Positions 1-10,187 of a stretch of 50,918 nucleotides of DNA are shown piece after piece. Under the pieces are notes generated by a model. That model was given only the letters and a program-made list of their open reading frames with translations, ran no database searches and was not told the origin of the DNA. This DNA is from a bacterium. GTDB taxonomy: Bacteria > Babelota > Babeliae > Babelales > JABGSX01. The stretch covers positions 1 to 50,918 of the forward strand of contig JABGSX010000040.1 of assembly GCA_018647505.1 (NCBI GenBank), given 5' to 3'. The position numbers were made by a program, and so were the translations under genes. Each line of letters begins with the position of its first letter. Position 1 is the first letter of the stretch.

Positions 1-2133
1 AATTTTGCAAACAAACCATTAAACAATCTAATGCAATATGAGAATGTAAGAATTAAAACTTTTAATAATTGTACATTTGATGGTGCTGATATGAGAGGTT
101 TGTTTTTGGATAATAAAACATTTATAGATTGTTCATTTAAAGGCACAAAGCTTGGGGGCACAAGTTTGAACAAGACCCAGTTTTATACTTCAAGATATGG
201 TGGAAAAACTGTTGTAGATTTTTCAAATGCAGACTTAACAGAAGCATTTTTGGTAGGGGCAAAAATATCAAATGGAATGTTTTCTGGGGCAACGTTGGAT
301 AATGTATATTTTTATTCTGCTAATATACAAAATTCTGTCTTTACAGGTCTGAAAAGTTGGAGTGGTGCAGATTTTACTGGTGGTGCAAGCTTTCGTGGTT
401 GTACATTTAACAACCTTAACTTTTCTGGAATAAAATATGATTCAACCACAAATTTTTCTGGCGCGATTATGCGTGATGCAATTTTTAAGGGAACAGCTGG
501 TAAAATGACAGACCTTTCCAATATAAACTTTCAGGGCTCAGATTTTACTGGAGCAAAGCTTGGTTATACAATTTTGAATAAAACAAATATGTCATCTACA
601 ACATTAAATAGTGCAGATTTAACAGGTGCAAACTTGAGTGGGGCAAACTTTGCAAATTCAAGTATGGTTGGAACAACTTTTGCATCTGGGCAATTTAAAA
701 GCAACACAAATTGTAGCGGTGTTACATTTTCTACAAGCAAAAGTGATGGAATAGACTTAACAGGATTTAATTTTTCTGGAGCAAATTTACAAAATGCAAA
801 GTTTGTTGGCGCAACATTAAAAGGTGCAAATTTTTCAAATGCTAATGTTATGGGCGCAGACTTTAGTTCAATTCTTGGTACAGCTTCTAAAACAGATACA
901 AATAAGATAACTTTTGATGGTGCAAAGGTACATACGGCTAACTTTTATAAAGCGCATCTTGAAAACGCAATTATGACTAATATTCGCTGCTTTTCTTGGA
1001 CGGCTGCGAGAGCTTCTACAAACTTTACATATTCTTATTTAAATTCAGCAGACTTTACTGGTGCAGATGTCTCTGGGGCGGATTTTTCTCATGCTAATCT
1101 AACGTCTGCGACAATGAAAAATATAAAAAATTACTCAGGGGCTGGCTCGACTAAGTTTAACTTTGCTAATATGACCAATGCAGATTTGAGTGGAAGTAAA
1201 ATTGGCGCGGCAAAAACATACTTTAGCTATGCAAATATGACCAACACAAATATGAGTTCAACTAGTCACTACAAATCATATTTTTCAGGAGCAACGATTA
1301 CCAATACAAATTTTAGCTCGGCAGATCTTGGCGCAGCAAACTTTGCTGGAATAAAAAACAATGATGCAACAACAGTTAATTTAAACAACACAGACCTAAG
1401 CATAGTTAATTTGAAAAATTTAAAATTCGATGGAAACAAAAACATTAAGAATACAAGGTTTCAAGATTCACGTCTTCTAGTTGGAGCAAGTTTTAAAAAT
1501 ACGGATCTTAGTGGTGCAAATTTTTCTTATGTGGGGATGATTTCGGTTCCTCTAAATTTAGATTTTTCGGGGTCGACTTTAACAGGTACATCATTTAAGG
1601 AAGCAGTTCTAAATGGTGCAAATTTTCAAAATGTTACCGCTCATTCTGCAAATTTTTCAAAATCATATTGCAGAAAATGTAAATTCAACGGTGCAAAACT
1701 TGGTGACCCTGATAAAGCTACTTTTAATGGTGCAGATCTTACAAGCGCAAGCTTTGGGAAAGATGGTTCAATTGCTGCGGCGGATTTAAATTATGCAGAT
1801 TTTACAGGCGCTAAAATGCTTTATGTAAACATGAATAATGTGTATGCCAGAGGGATATATCTTACTAATGCCAAACTTACTAGCGCCATTTTAACCAGTT
1901 CAAATTTGATTAATGCTAAGCTTTCTGGTGCAAACCTTTATAATGCAGACTTGAGATATTGTGACCTTGACAAAGCGCAAGGAATGTCATCTGCAAGTTT
2001 TGGCTATGCTTTTTATTATTCAACTACATGGGATGATGGTAAAAAATTACCATCATCAAGCAAAAGCAGAGACAAAAAACACGGCCAAGACTTATCAACC
2101 ATGCATCATAGCAAAACGTATGTAAAGTATTAG
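1..2133 (+). CDS. Pentapeptide-repeat protein, 5'-truncated by window edge
   Basis: Frame is open from base 1 (NFANKPLNNLMQYENVRIKTF...) and matches the middle of the next gene (DFTNKPLSNLMQYENVRIKTF), so the ORF-track ATG at 31 is probably internal. Many A(D/N)(L/F)xx pentapeptides. Confidence 0.9.
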   Translation, partial: NFANKPLNNLMQYENVRIKTFNNCTFDGADMRGLFLDNKTFIDCSFKGTKLGGTSLNKTQFYTSRYGGKTVVDFSNADLTEAFLVGAKISNGMFSGATLDNVYFYSANIQNSVFTGLKSWSGADFTGGASFRGCTFNNLNFSGIKYDSTTNFSGAIMRDAIFKGTAGKMTDLSNINFQGSDFTGAKLGYTILNKTNMSSTTLNSADLTGANLSGANFANSSMVGTTFASGQFKSNTNCSGVTFSTSKSDGIDLTGFNFSGANLQNAKFVGATLKGANFSNANVMGADFSSILGTASKTDTNKITFDGAKVHTANFYKAHLENAIMTNIRCFSWTAARASTNFTYSYLNSADFTGADVSGADFSHANLTSATMKNIKNYSGAGSTKFNFANMTNADLSGSKIGAAKTYFSYANMTNTNMSSTSHYKSYFSGATITNTNFSSADLGAANFAGIKNNDATTVNLNNTDLSIVNLKNLKFDGNKNIKNTRFQDSRLLVGASFKNTDLSGANFSYVGMISVPLNLDFSGSTLTGTSFKEAVLNGANFQNVTAHSANFSKSYCRKCKFNGAKLGDPDKATFNGADLTSASFGKDGSIAAADLNYADFTGAKMLYVNMNNVYARGIYLTNAKLTSAILTSSNLINAKLSGANLYNADLRYCDLDKAQGMSSASFGYAFYYSTTWDDGKKLPSSSKSRDKKHGQDLSTMHHSKTYVKY

Positions 2134-2174
2134 AGAATGAAGCTTGTAAGCCAATTATTTAAAAAGGAACTGTT

Positions 2175-4271
2175 ATGACTTTCCTACTTAGTTTTGTTTT
2201 TTTCTTCTTATGTGTTTTATCAAGTTCAATTAAAGCTGATTTTATTTTAATTAATAATGATCCTCTTGTACCAATAGGAGTGTGGGGCACGTGGCAAAAC
2301 AAGGCTCAAGTAAAGCTTTTAGTAAGAGAAGTTTTGCCAGCGGGTGGTATGACTAATATTGCTTCTTCTATGACAGCAGGGGTAACGCATTTATGGATAA
2401 CTCAAAATTTTGGAATTAGTGGTGGTTCGGTTTTTCCAATGCCACAGAATAACGACTGTGTTTATTCTATTCCTAGTCCAGATTGTGCTGCGGATAACTA
2501 TTTGCAGAGCATGAGTTTTCGCACAAACATACAAAAGTTGCAGCCAGAGTCGTGGTGTTACACCCCAGAGAATATTCCTAGTAGCTTAAATATTACGCCA
2601 AGCTGGTTTGTAACAAAAAAAGATTTGGCCAGCACTGTTGTAAATTCTTTTGCCAATGTTGGAGAAGTTTTTGAAATTGAATATTCACCTCTTGCTTCTC
2701 CTGGAACGGATCCTAATGCTAACTATAACCCAGAAGATACGGTTTTTACAGGTGAAAATCGTACTACGGAAGAAGAACTTTCTCTTGGTGACCAGACAGA
2801 AATAACGGGGTTAGATTTTACAAATAAGCCATTAAGCAATCTCATGCAATATGAGAATGTAAGGATTAAAACTTTTAGTAATTGTAAATTTGATGGCGCT
2901 GATATGACAGGATTACTCTTAGACAACAAGATATTTGCAGATTGTTCATTTAATGGTACAAAGCTTGTTGATACAAGTTTGAATAATACGCAGTTTTCAA
3001 ATACTACATTTTACGATAAAACAATAGTTGATTTTTCAGGAGCAGACTTGACTGGTGCATTTTTGGTTGGAGCAAAAATAACCAATGGAAAATTTGCTGG
3101 CGCAACATTAGATCGTGCAGATTTTTATTCTGTTGTTATGAAAAACTCTGTTTTTACAGGTGTAAAAAGCTGGAAGGGCATAGATTTTACTGGGGGAGCA
3201 AGCTTTAGTGGATGTACGTTTAGCAATGTTCCTTTTGCGGGAATAAAATATGATTCAACTACAAATTTTTCTGGTGCAATTATGCATGGTGCAATTTTTG
3301 CGGGCACAAGCTCCACAAGCTTATCAAATTGGCAAGGGATCAACTTAAGTGGTGCTGATCTTACGGGGGCAAATTTTAATTATTCAAATTTAACCTCTGC
3401 AAAATTAAGTGAGTCTAATCTTACTGATGTAAATTTTAGTAATGCTAATTTAACCAATGCACTTTTTTTTGCCGGATATGGTATCCCTAGTACTAATTGC
3501 ACCAGAACAAAGTTTATTGGAGCAACCTTAACTGGGGCAGATTTTACTATTTCGAATTTAACAGAATCTAACTTTGAAAACGCTTTATTACATGGAACAA
3601 AATTTAACTATTCTACTATGAAAAATGTTGCTATATCAAAGGCCAGATACAAGGCTGACTCAAGCAAAAAGCTTGCTCAAGCAAATTTTGATTCAGCATA
3701 CTTTTCTAGTTCAACAAATTTATCAGGAATAGACTTTAGTGGTTTAAATTTTAGTCAAACAACATTTAGCAATTGTACTATGGAAAAAGCAAATTTTAAT
3801 TCTTCAAATTTATCTGAAGTTCAGTTTGATCATGCAAATTTGGAACGCGCTACATTTAAAAATGCTACAATGTCTGGGGCATATTTTGGTATAAGAAAAG
3901 GCTCTGGGAATCCAACAAATCTTTCGAATGCGAATTTTACAGGCGCGACTATCGGTGCAATGTTTTATTATGCTAACTTACAATCAGCTATTATGGAAAA
4001 CATGAAGACTCAAAGTGGCATAAGAGTTCATTTTGAGAATTCAATAATGAAAGATGTAATTTTAACGGGTAGTGATTTTTCAAAAAGTTCTTGTATTTAC
4101 TTTGACTATGCTGATCTTAGTAAGGCTTATATTGACGGAGTAAACTTTACAGGTGCAGAGTTTTATGGTGCAAAGCTTAACGAAGCTTATTACGATAGCA
4201 AAACAAAATGGAGCAATGGTAAGTCTATTCCATCAAGCATAATAAAAAAATATAAAATGAAAAAAAAATAG
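2175..4271 (+). CDS. Secreted pentapeptide-repeat protein with conserved Cys-containing N-terminal domain
   Basis: N-terminal signal peptide (MTFLLSFVFFFLCVLSSSIKADF), about 200 aa non-repeat domain, then pentapeptide repeats; RBS-like aaaaagga upstream. Confidence 0.9.
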   Translation: MTFLLSFVFFFLCVLSSSIKADFILINNDPLVPIGVWGTWQNKAQVKLLVREVLPAGGMTNIASSMTAGVTHLWITQNFGISGGSVFPMPQNNDCVYSIPSPDCAADNYLQSMSFRTNIQKLQPESWCYTPENIPSSLNITPSWFVTKKDLASTVVNSFANVGEVFEIEYSPLASPGTDPNANYNPEDTVFTGENRTTEEELSLGDQTEITGLDFTNKPLSNLMQYENVRIKTFSNCKFDGADMTGLLLDNKIFADCSFNGTKLVDTSLNNTQFSNTTFYDKTIVDFSGADLTGAFLVGAKITNGKFAGATLDRADFYSVVMKNSVFTGVKSWKGIDFTGGASFSGCTFSNVPFAGIKYDSTTNFSGAIMHGAIFAGTSSTSLSNWQGINLSGADLTGANFNYSNLTSAKLSESNLTDVNFSNANLTNALFFAGYGIPSTNCTRTKFIGATLTGADFTISNLTESNFENALLHGTKFNYSTMKNVAISKARYKADSSKKLAQANFDSAYFSSSTNLSGIDFSGLNFSQTTFSNCTMEKANFNSSNLSEVQFDHANLERATFKNATMSGAYFGIRKGSGNPTNLSNANFTGATIGAMFYYANLQSAIMENMKTQSGIRVHFENSIMKDVILTGSDFSKSSCIYFDYADLSKAYIDGVNFTGAEFYGAKLNEAYYDSKTKWSNGKSIPSSIIKKYKMKKK

Positions 4272-4298
4272 TATGGTTTTAATAAAAAAGGAGTTGTT

Positions 4299-7250
4299 AT
4301 GACTTTTTGCTTTAGAATTATTTTTGCAATTTTATTTTGTTTGTCCAATTTAATTAAAGCTGATTTTATTTTAATTAATAATGATCCTCTAGTTCCAATA
4401 GGTGCGTGGGGCACGTGGCAAAACAAGGATCAAGCAAAACTTTTAGTCAGAGAGGTTTTGCCAGCGGGTGGTATGACTAATATTCCTAGCTCTATTATGG
4501 CGGGGGTAACGCATTTATGGATAACTCAAAATTTTGGAATTAGTGGTGGATCCGTTTTTCCAATGCCACAGAATAACGACTGTGTTTATTCTATTCCTAG
4601 TCCAGATTGTGCTGCGGATAACTATTTGCAAAGCATGAGTTTTGGCACAAATACACAAAAATTGCAGCCAGAATCATGGTGTTATACTCCAGAGAATATT
4701 CCGAGTGGTTTAAATATTACGCCAAACTGGTTTGTAACAAAAAGAAATTTGTCTGGCATAGTTATAAACTCTTTTGCGAGTGTTGGACAGGTGTTTGATA
4801 TAAAATATTCACCTCTTGCATCTCCTGGAACGGCTGCAAATCCTAGCTATAACCCAGAAGATTCAGTTTTTACTGGCGAGACTGGTGATATTGTTGATGA
4901 ACTTACTAGTCAAAACGCGTTGATAGGTAAGGATTTTTCGAACCAGTCAATAAGCAGTCTAATGGCAAACAAAATAGTAAAAGTTGGATTATTCCAAAAT
5001 TGTACTTTTGATGGTGCTGATATGGGAGAAATGGATTTAGACAGTAAAACATTTTTAGATTGTTCATTTAAAGGTACAAAGTTTCAGGGTTCAAGTTTGA
5101 ACAGTACCACGTTCAAAATTATAGACGATAAAAATGTGGATTTTTCAAATGCTGACCTTACTGGATCTTTTTTGGTTGGAGCGAAAATATCCAATGGAAA
5201 ATTTGCTGGCACAACGTTGGATAGCGCAGATTTTAATTCGGCTATTCTACAAAACTCTGATTTTACAGGTATAAAAAGCTGGGGTGGTGCAGACTTTACT
5301 GGAGGTGCAAGTTTTAGTGGATGTACGTTTAGCAATGTTCCTTTTGCGGGAATAAAGTATGATTCAACTACAAACTTTTCTGGTTCTATCATGCACGGTG
5401 CAATTTTTGCTGGCAAAAGTGCTACAAGCTTATCAAGCTGGCAAGGGATCAATTTAAGTGGTGCTGATCTTACTAGCGCGAATTTTAGTTATGCAAATTT
5501 GGATAATTCAAAGATGGTTAGCGCAACGCTTACAAATGCTAATTTTACAGGAGCATCTCTAACCGGTGCAAATTTTTCTATCGCATATGGTAGCCCTAGG
5601 ACTAACTTAACAAGTGCAAAGTTTATTGGAGCAAATTTAAATGGAGCAAACTTTACGGCATCGAATTTAACAGAATCTAACTTTGAAAATGCTTTATTGC
5701 ACGGAGCAAAATTTGATTCTTCTATTATGAAAAATGTTTCTATATCGAAGGCAAGCTACAGGGCTGATTCTGCAAATAAATTACCACAGGCAAATTTTGA
5801 TTCCGCAAATTTTTCTAGTTCAACAAATTTATCAAACATAGATTTTAGTGGTTTGAGTTTTAGCCAAACAAGATTTAGCAGTTGTACCATGGAAAAGGCC
5901 AGTTTTAATTCTTCAAACTTATCTGGGGTTCAATTTGACCATACAAATTTAGAAAGCTCAGAGTTTAAAAATGCTACAATATCTGGGACTACAAATTTTG
6001 GTATAATCAGAAACTCTGGCACACCAACCAATCTATCAAAAGCTAATTTTACAGGGAGTGATTTTTCCAATGGTTCTTATATTTTATTTGACTCTGCATC
6101 TATGAAAAATGTAAAAATGAATTCAACAAAGTTTAATAGTCCAAGTTTTGATAATGCGACTCTAGATGGTTCTGACTTTGGTTCTGCAAGTTTAGGTTCG
6201 GCAACATTTTCCGGAAGTATGAAAAATGTAAAGATGCGATATGCAACGCTTTCGGATGTTTGTTTTGGTTCTAAAGCTAGTATGCCTAATGCAGATTTAT
6301 CATATGCGGACTTGTCTGGAAACACATCATTTAGAGATATAGGAACATGTAAGACTGTTATTTTAAATCACGCAAATTTTGCAGGCGCTGACCTTAGATA
6401 TTTTAACTTTAGTGGTAATCAAAACTTGCAAGATGTTACTTTTGATGGCGCCAACTTTGATAATATTAATCATTATACAAATTTTGAAAATACAAATCTT
6501 ACAGGGTCTACTTTTAAGCATATAAGTAACGGAAAGGCAATATTCAATGGGGCAAATTTGTCTGGAGTTAATTTTTATAAAAGCAAGCTTGATGGATCTT
6601 CTTTTTGTAATGCAATAAGTCCAACAGGTGGCGTTACTTTTGAATATGCATCTTGTAACAGGTGTGATTTTAGAGGGGTAGATTTTTACACATCAGCTGT
6701 TCCTGAAATAGACAACCACTTTGATGCTAACTTTGAACATGCCAGTCTTATAAACTCAAAATTTGGAAATTATAAAGAGAATGAGACTTCTGCACCAAGC
6801 AATAAAGCAACAATATCTATAACGTATGAAGGAACAAGATATAGTTATACAAAATACGATTATACAAAGTTAAACTACGCAAGTTTTGAAAATGCAAATT
6901 TAACATATGCTTCTTTTTCTGGTTGTTATAAAGGAAAGTATGACGTTACAAAGTGTGACTCTAGCTATAAAACAGATATGACTGGTGTAAAAATTAGTGG
7001 GGCTAATTTAAGCAATGCCGATCTTAGATGTACAAAAATATATAAACTTAGTGGAGCATCTTCTGTTAACTCAATGAACGAGGCCCTTTACTATTACACA
7101 TATTTTGACAGCGGTTACTTAGAGTCCAAATCTTCTTATGCTAAAACATATCATATGAATCACGTAGAAGATGATACTGATGGAAATGCTGCTTATAATA
7201 TTTGGCTAGAAGGGGCCGCTAATGCTGGCTTGGCTACAATTAAAATTTAA
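4299..7250 (+). CDS. Secreted pentapeptide-repeat protein (983 aa), paralogue of preceding gene
   Basis: Signal peptide and N-terminal domain nearly identical to the 2175 gene (ADFILINNDPLVPIG..GTWQNK), followed by long pentapeptide repeats. Confidence 0.9.
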   Translation: MTFCFRIIFAILFCLSNLIKADFILINNDPLVPIGAWGTWQNKDQAKLLVREVLPAGGMTNIPSSIMAGVTHLWITQNFGISGGSVFPMPQNNDCVYSIPSPDCAADNYLQSMSFGTNTQKLQPESWCYTPENIPSGLNITPNWFVTKRNLSGIVINSFASVGQVFDIKYSPLASPGTAANPSYNPEDSVFTGETGDIVDELTSQNALIGKDFSNQSISSLMANKIVKVGLFQNCTFDGADMGEMDLDSKTFLDCSFKGTKFQGSSLNSTTFKIIDDKNVDFSNADLTGSFLVGAKISNGKFAGTTLDSADFNSAILQNSDFTGIKSWGGADFTGGASFSGCTFSNVPFAGIKYDSTTNFSGSIMHGAIFAGKSATSLSSWQGINLSGADLTSANFSYANLDNSKMVSATLTNANFTGASLTGANFSIAYGSPRTNLTSAKFIGANLNGANFTASNLTESNFENALLHGAKFDSSIMKNVSISKASYRADSANKLPQANFDSANFSSSTNLSNIDFSGLSFSQTRFSSCTMEKASFNSSNLSGVQFDHTNLESSEFKNATISGTTNFGIIRNSGTPTNLSKANFTGSDFSNGSYILFDSASMKNVKMNSTKFNSPSFDNATLDGSDFGSASLGSATFSGSMKNVKMRYATLSDVCFGSKASMPNADLSYADLSGNTSFRDIGTCKTVILNHANFAGADLRYFNFSGNQNLQDVTFDGANFDNINHYTNFENTNLTGSTFKHISNGKAIFNGANLSGVNFYKSKLDGSSFCNAISPTGGVTFEYASCNRCDFRGVDFYTSAVPEIDNHFDANFEHASLINSKFGNYKENETSAPSNKATISITYEGTRYSYTKYDYTKLNYASFENANLTYASFSGCYKGKYDVTKCDSSYKTDMTGVKISGANLSNADLRCTKIYKLSGASSVNSMNEALYYYTYFDSGYLESKSSYAKTYHMNHVEDDTDGNAAYNIWLEGAANAGLATIKI

Positions 7251-7361
7251 GGCGCTTTTATTGAACTTGGGATTTGTACATTAATGGATTTTCTCTTTAA
7301 AAGAATTAAAACTATACTGAGGGCGAATTTCTAATATAAATGGTAATAATAAAGGGAAAAA

Positions 7362-8243
7362 ATGTTTTGGATTGTTTTATTAAACGCGTTTTTTGCAAGT
7401 ACTTTTACAATTGGTAAAGCAGCATTGAATACTGGAGTGTCGCCAATATTTTTTATTGGTTTACGTATGGGAATCGCCGGAGTCTGTTTGCTCGCATATT
7501 GGTATTTGTTTGGTCTTAAACAAGATGGACATATCAGGAAAAATATAAAAGGGATAATTCTTTACAGTCTTGTTGGAATTGCAGGATCATATTTAATTGA
7601 GTTTTGGATTTTGACAAAAATTACATCAATAAAATCTAGTCTTATTTTCAATCTTTCACCGTTTATTTCGGCATTGCTTTCATATTTTATGTTAAAAGAG
7701 AAAATGGATACAAAAAGGTGGATTGGATTGTCAATTGGATTTCTAGGATTTATTCCACTGGTTTTGTATTCTCCGCAAGCCTCAAGCATTTTAACAGTGG
7801 GATTGTTTGATTGTCTTATGCTTGTTTCTGCGTTTGCCTACACATATGGTTGGGTGCAAATGCGAGCCCTTGTAAAAAATGGAATGTCTCCAATTTGGGT
7901 AAATGGTGTAGCCATGTTATTTACAGGGGTTGTTAGTACTCTTATTCCAATGGGGACTGGCACAATAGGGTCAATTCCGTCATGGACATTTTTGCTTGCG
8001 TTGGTTATAGCGATTGTTATAGCTGGTAATATTATTGCATATATTGGTCTTGGATTTTTGCTTAAAAGGTATACTGCAACATTTATAACGCTTAGCGGCC
8101 TAATTAGGCCGATTTTTGCGGCTTTTTATGGTTATATATTTCTTACAGAGGTTATTACTTGGCACTTTTTTGCTTCTATGGCCTGTGTTTGTGTTGGTCT
8201 ATACATTTTTTACAAACAAGAGAGTTCCAAGATTGCCATTTAA
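7362..8243 (+). CDS. EamA/DMT-family transporter
   Basis: About 293 aa, about ten hydrophobic segments, two-half EamA architecture; aaaggga RBS. Confidence 0.88.
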   Translation: MFWIVLLNAFFASTFTIGKAALNTGVSPIFFIGLRMGIAGVCLLAYWYLFGLKQDGHIRKNIKGIILYSLVGIAGSYLIEFWILTKITSIKSSLIFNLSPFISALLSYFMLKEKMDTKRWIGLSIGFLGFIPLVLYSPQASSILTVGLFDCLMLVSAFAYTYGWVQMRALVKNGMSPIWVNGVAMLFTGVVSTLIPMGTGTIGSIPSWTFLLALVIAIVIAGNIIAYIGLGFLLKRYTATFITLSGLIRPIFAAFYGYIFLTEVITWHFFASMACVCVGLYIFYKQESSKIAI

Positions 8244-8265
8244 GATTTGAAAGACAAGAAACACA

Positions 8266-9147
8266 GTGTTTTTATTAGTTATTGTTAATGCTCTATTTGC
8301 AACAACTTTTACAATTTGTAAGGCCGCTTTAAATACAGGAATAACACCTGTGTTTCTTATCGGTTTGCGAATGAGTATTGCTGGGTTTTGCCTTCTTACA
8401 TATTGGTATTTATTTGGGTTAACACAAAAAGGTAAAATAAAAGAAAATCTTAAGGGGGTAATTCTTTATACATGCTTTGGAATAGCTGTGGCTTTTTTGG
8501 TTGGATCGTGGGTCTTGAGAAATACTACTTCGATAAAACTTAGCCTTGTATTTAATCTTTCACCATTTATCTCAGCCTTGTTGTCATACTTTATGCTAAA
8601 AGAGAAAATTAACAGAAAAAGGTGGATTGGATTGTCCGTTGGTCTTTTTGGCTTTGTTCCTCTTGCCTTGTGCTCTACAGAATCATCTAGCATTTTAAAA
8701 TTAGGAATTTTTGATTTTCTTATGCTTGTTCCTGTATTTGCCTATACCTATGGTTGGGTACAGATGAGAGCCCTTGTAAAAAATGGTATGTCTCCAATTT
8801 GGGTAAATGGTGTAGCCATGTTGTTTACAGGCGTTGTGTGTATTGTTGTTTCTTTAGTAACAAGCTCTATAGGGATAATTTCTTCTTGGCCACATCTGAT
8901 TTTTTTGGTGGTCTTAGTTGTTATTATGGTACACATTATTTCATATGTTAGTCTTGGGTTTTTACTTAAAAGGTATACTGCAACATTTGTAATGCTGAGT
9001 GGTTTGTTGAGACCTGTTTTTGCAACAATATATGGTTATATTTTTCTGGGGGAAGCTATAAGGCTACATTTTTTTATTTCTATGGCGTGTGTTTGTGCTG
9101 GCCTATACATTTTTTACAAACAAGAGGCTTCCAAGATTTCCCTTTAA
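8266..9147 (+). CDS. EamA/DMT-family transporter (GTG start)
   Basis: Collinear with the 7362 product, long stretches of near-identity; GTG at 8266. Confidence 0.85.
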   Translation: MFLLVIVNALFATTFTICKAALNTGITPVFLIGLRMSIAGFCLLTYWYLFGLTQKGKIKENLKGVILYTCFGIAVAFLVGSWVLRNTTSIKLSLVFNLSPFISALLSYFMLKEKINRKRWIGLSVGLFGFVPLALCSTESSSILKLGIFDFLMLVPVFAYTYGWVQMRALVKNGMSPIWVNGVAMLFTGVVCIVVSLVTSSIGIISSWPHLIFLVVLVVIMVHIISYVSLGFLLKRYTATFVMLSGLLRPVFATIYGYIFLGEAIRLHFFISMACVCAGLYIFYKQEASKISL

Positions 9148-9213
9148 AAGAAGGCTGTTTCAAGCTATACTAAGGACAAATTCTAATATAACTGAAGATA
9201 ATAAAGGGAAAAA

Positions 9214-10092
9214 ATGTTTTGGTTAATTATCGTTAATGCTTTTTTTGCTAGTACTTTTACAATTGGTCGTTCAGCGCTTGAGCTTTTTAAGCCAGAGTTT
9301 TTTATTGGCATAAGAATGTTTTTTGCCGGCTTATTACTCTTTGGTTATTGGAAGTTGTTCGGCGCAAGGCAGGCAAACGATATTAGAAAAAACCTTGGAA
9401 ATTTAATTGGTTATGCCCTTGTTGGAATAACCGCGTCATATCTTACAGAATTTTGGGCACTTGCAAGAATGACATCTTGCCGGGCTACGTTGATAAACGG
9501 ATTTGCTCCATTTATTTCTGCTATAATTTCGTATTTATTTTTGTCAGAAAAATTAAACAGAAAAAAGTGGTTAGCGTTGGCAATTGGTTTTGTGGGTTTT
9601 GTTCCAATTATAATGATGGAGACAACCTCTTTTTCTGAGCTTATTTCTGCTTCTGTTGCAGATTTTGTCTTTTTCATTTCTGTTGTAACATATACGCTTG
9701 GTTGGATTTTTATGCGGGCGCTTGTCCAAAAAGGATTTTCGCCATTATTTGTTAATGCAGTCGCTATGTTTACCGCTGGTGTAATTAGCTTGGGAATAAG
9801 TTTCGTGACAGGTTCGTATAATCAAATTCCATCGCTTACGTCACTTATTCAGCATGAAGTAGCAATTGTTATTATCGGAAATTTCATTTGTTACAATGCA
9901 TTTGGTTATTTGTTAAAGTATTATACTGCTACGCTTGTAACTTTGTCTGGATTGGTTCTCCCAGTATTTGGCGCTTTGTACGGATGGTACTTTTTGGGGG
10001 AAGTTGTTACATATCATTACCTTATCTCGTTTGTCATTCTTTCTGTTGCAATGTATCTGTTCTACAAAGAAGAAATTGCACAGGGGGTCTAA
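9214..10092 (+). CDS. EamA/DMT-family transporter
   Basis: Paralogous sequence; aaaggga RBS in a leader shared with the 7362 gene. Confidence 0.88.
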   Translation: MFWLIIVNAFFASTFTIGRSALELFKPEFFIGIRMFFAGLLLFGYWKLFGARQANDIRKNLGNLIGYALVGITASYLTEFWALARMTSCRATLINGFAPFISAIISYLFLSEKLNRKKWLALAIGFVGFVPIIMMETTSFSELISASVADFVFFISVVTYTLGWIFMRALVQKGFSPLFVNAVAMFTAGVISLGISFVTGSYNQIPSLTSLIQHEVAIVIIGNFICYNAFGYLLKYYTATLVTLSGLVLPVFGALYGWYFLGEVVTYHYLISFVILSVAMYLFYKEEIAQGV

Positions 10093-10130
10093 CCTAAATT
10101 TCTTGTCTTAAATTTTTTGCAATGTTACTA

Positions 10131-10166
10131 TGCCTAGCGAATTGTATAATTCGCTAGGCATTTTTA
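10131..10166 (+). terminator. Rho-independent terminator
   Basis: tgcctagcgaatt-gtat-aattcgctaggca: 13-bp perfect stem, 4-nt loop, then ttttta. Confidence 0.9.
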
Positions 10167-10187
10167 TATTTAAGAAGGGTATTTATT

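Noticed and set aside
312-5452. Antisense ORFs at 312-521, 2723-2929, 3125-3343 and 5084-5452
   Set aside because: They mirror the 15-nt periodicity of the pentapeptide-repeat genes and resemble each other only because the sense strands do; no RBS or independent domain.
1-7250. Repeated DNA considered as a CRISPR or tandem array
   Set aside because: Repeats are in frame and encode pentapeptides; there are no constant repeat/variable spacer units.
8754-9677. Short alternative-frame ORFs inside EamA genes
   Set aside because: Nested in confident transporter frames with no start signals; typical of AT-rich hydrophobic coding DNA.
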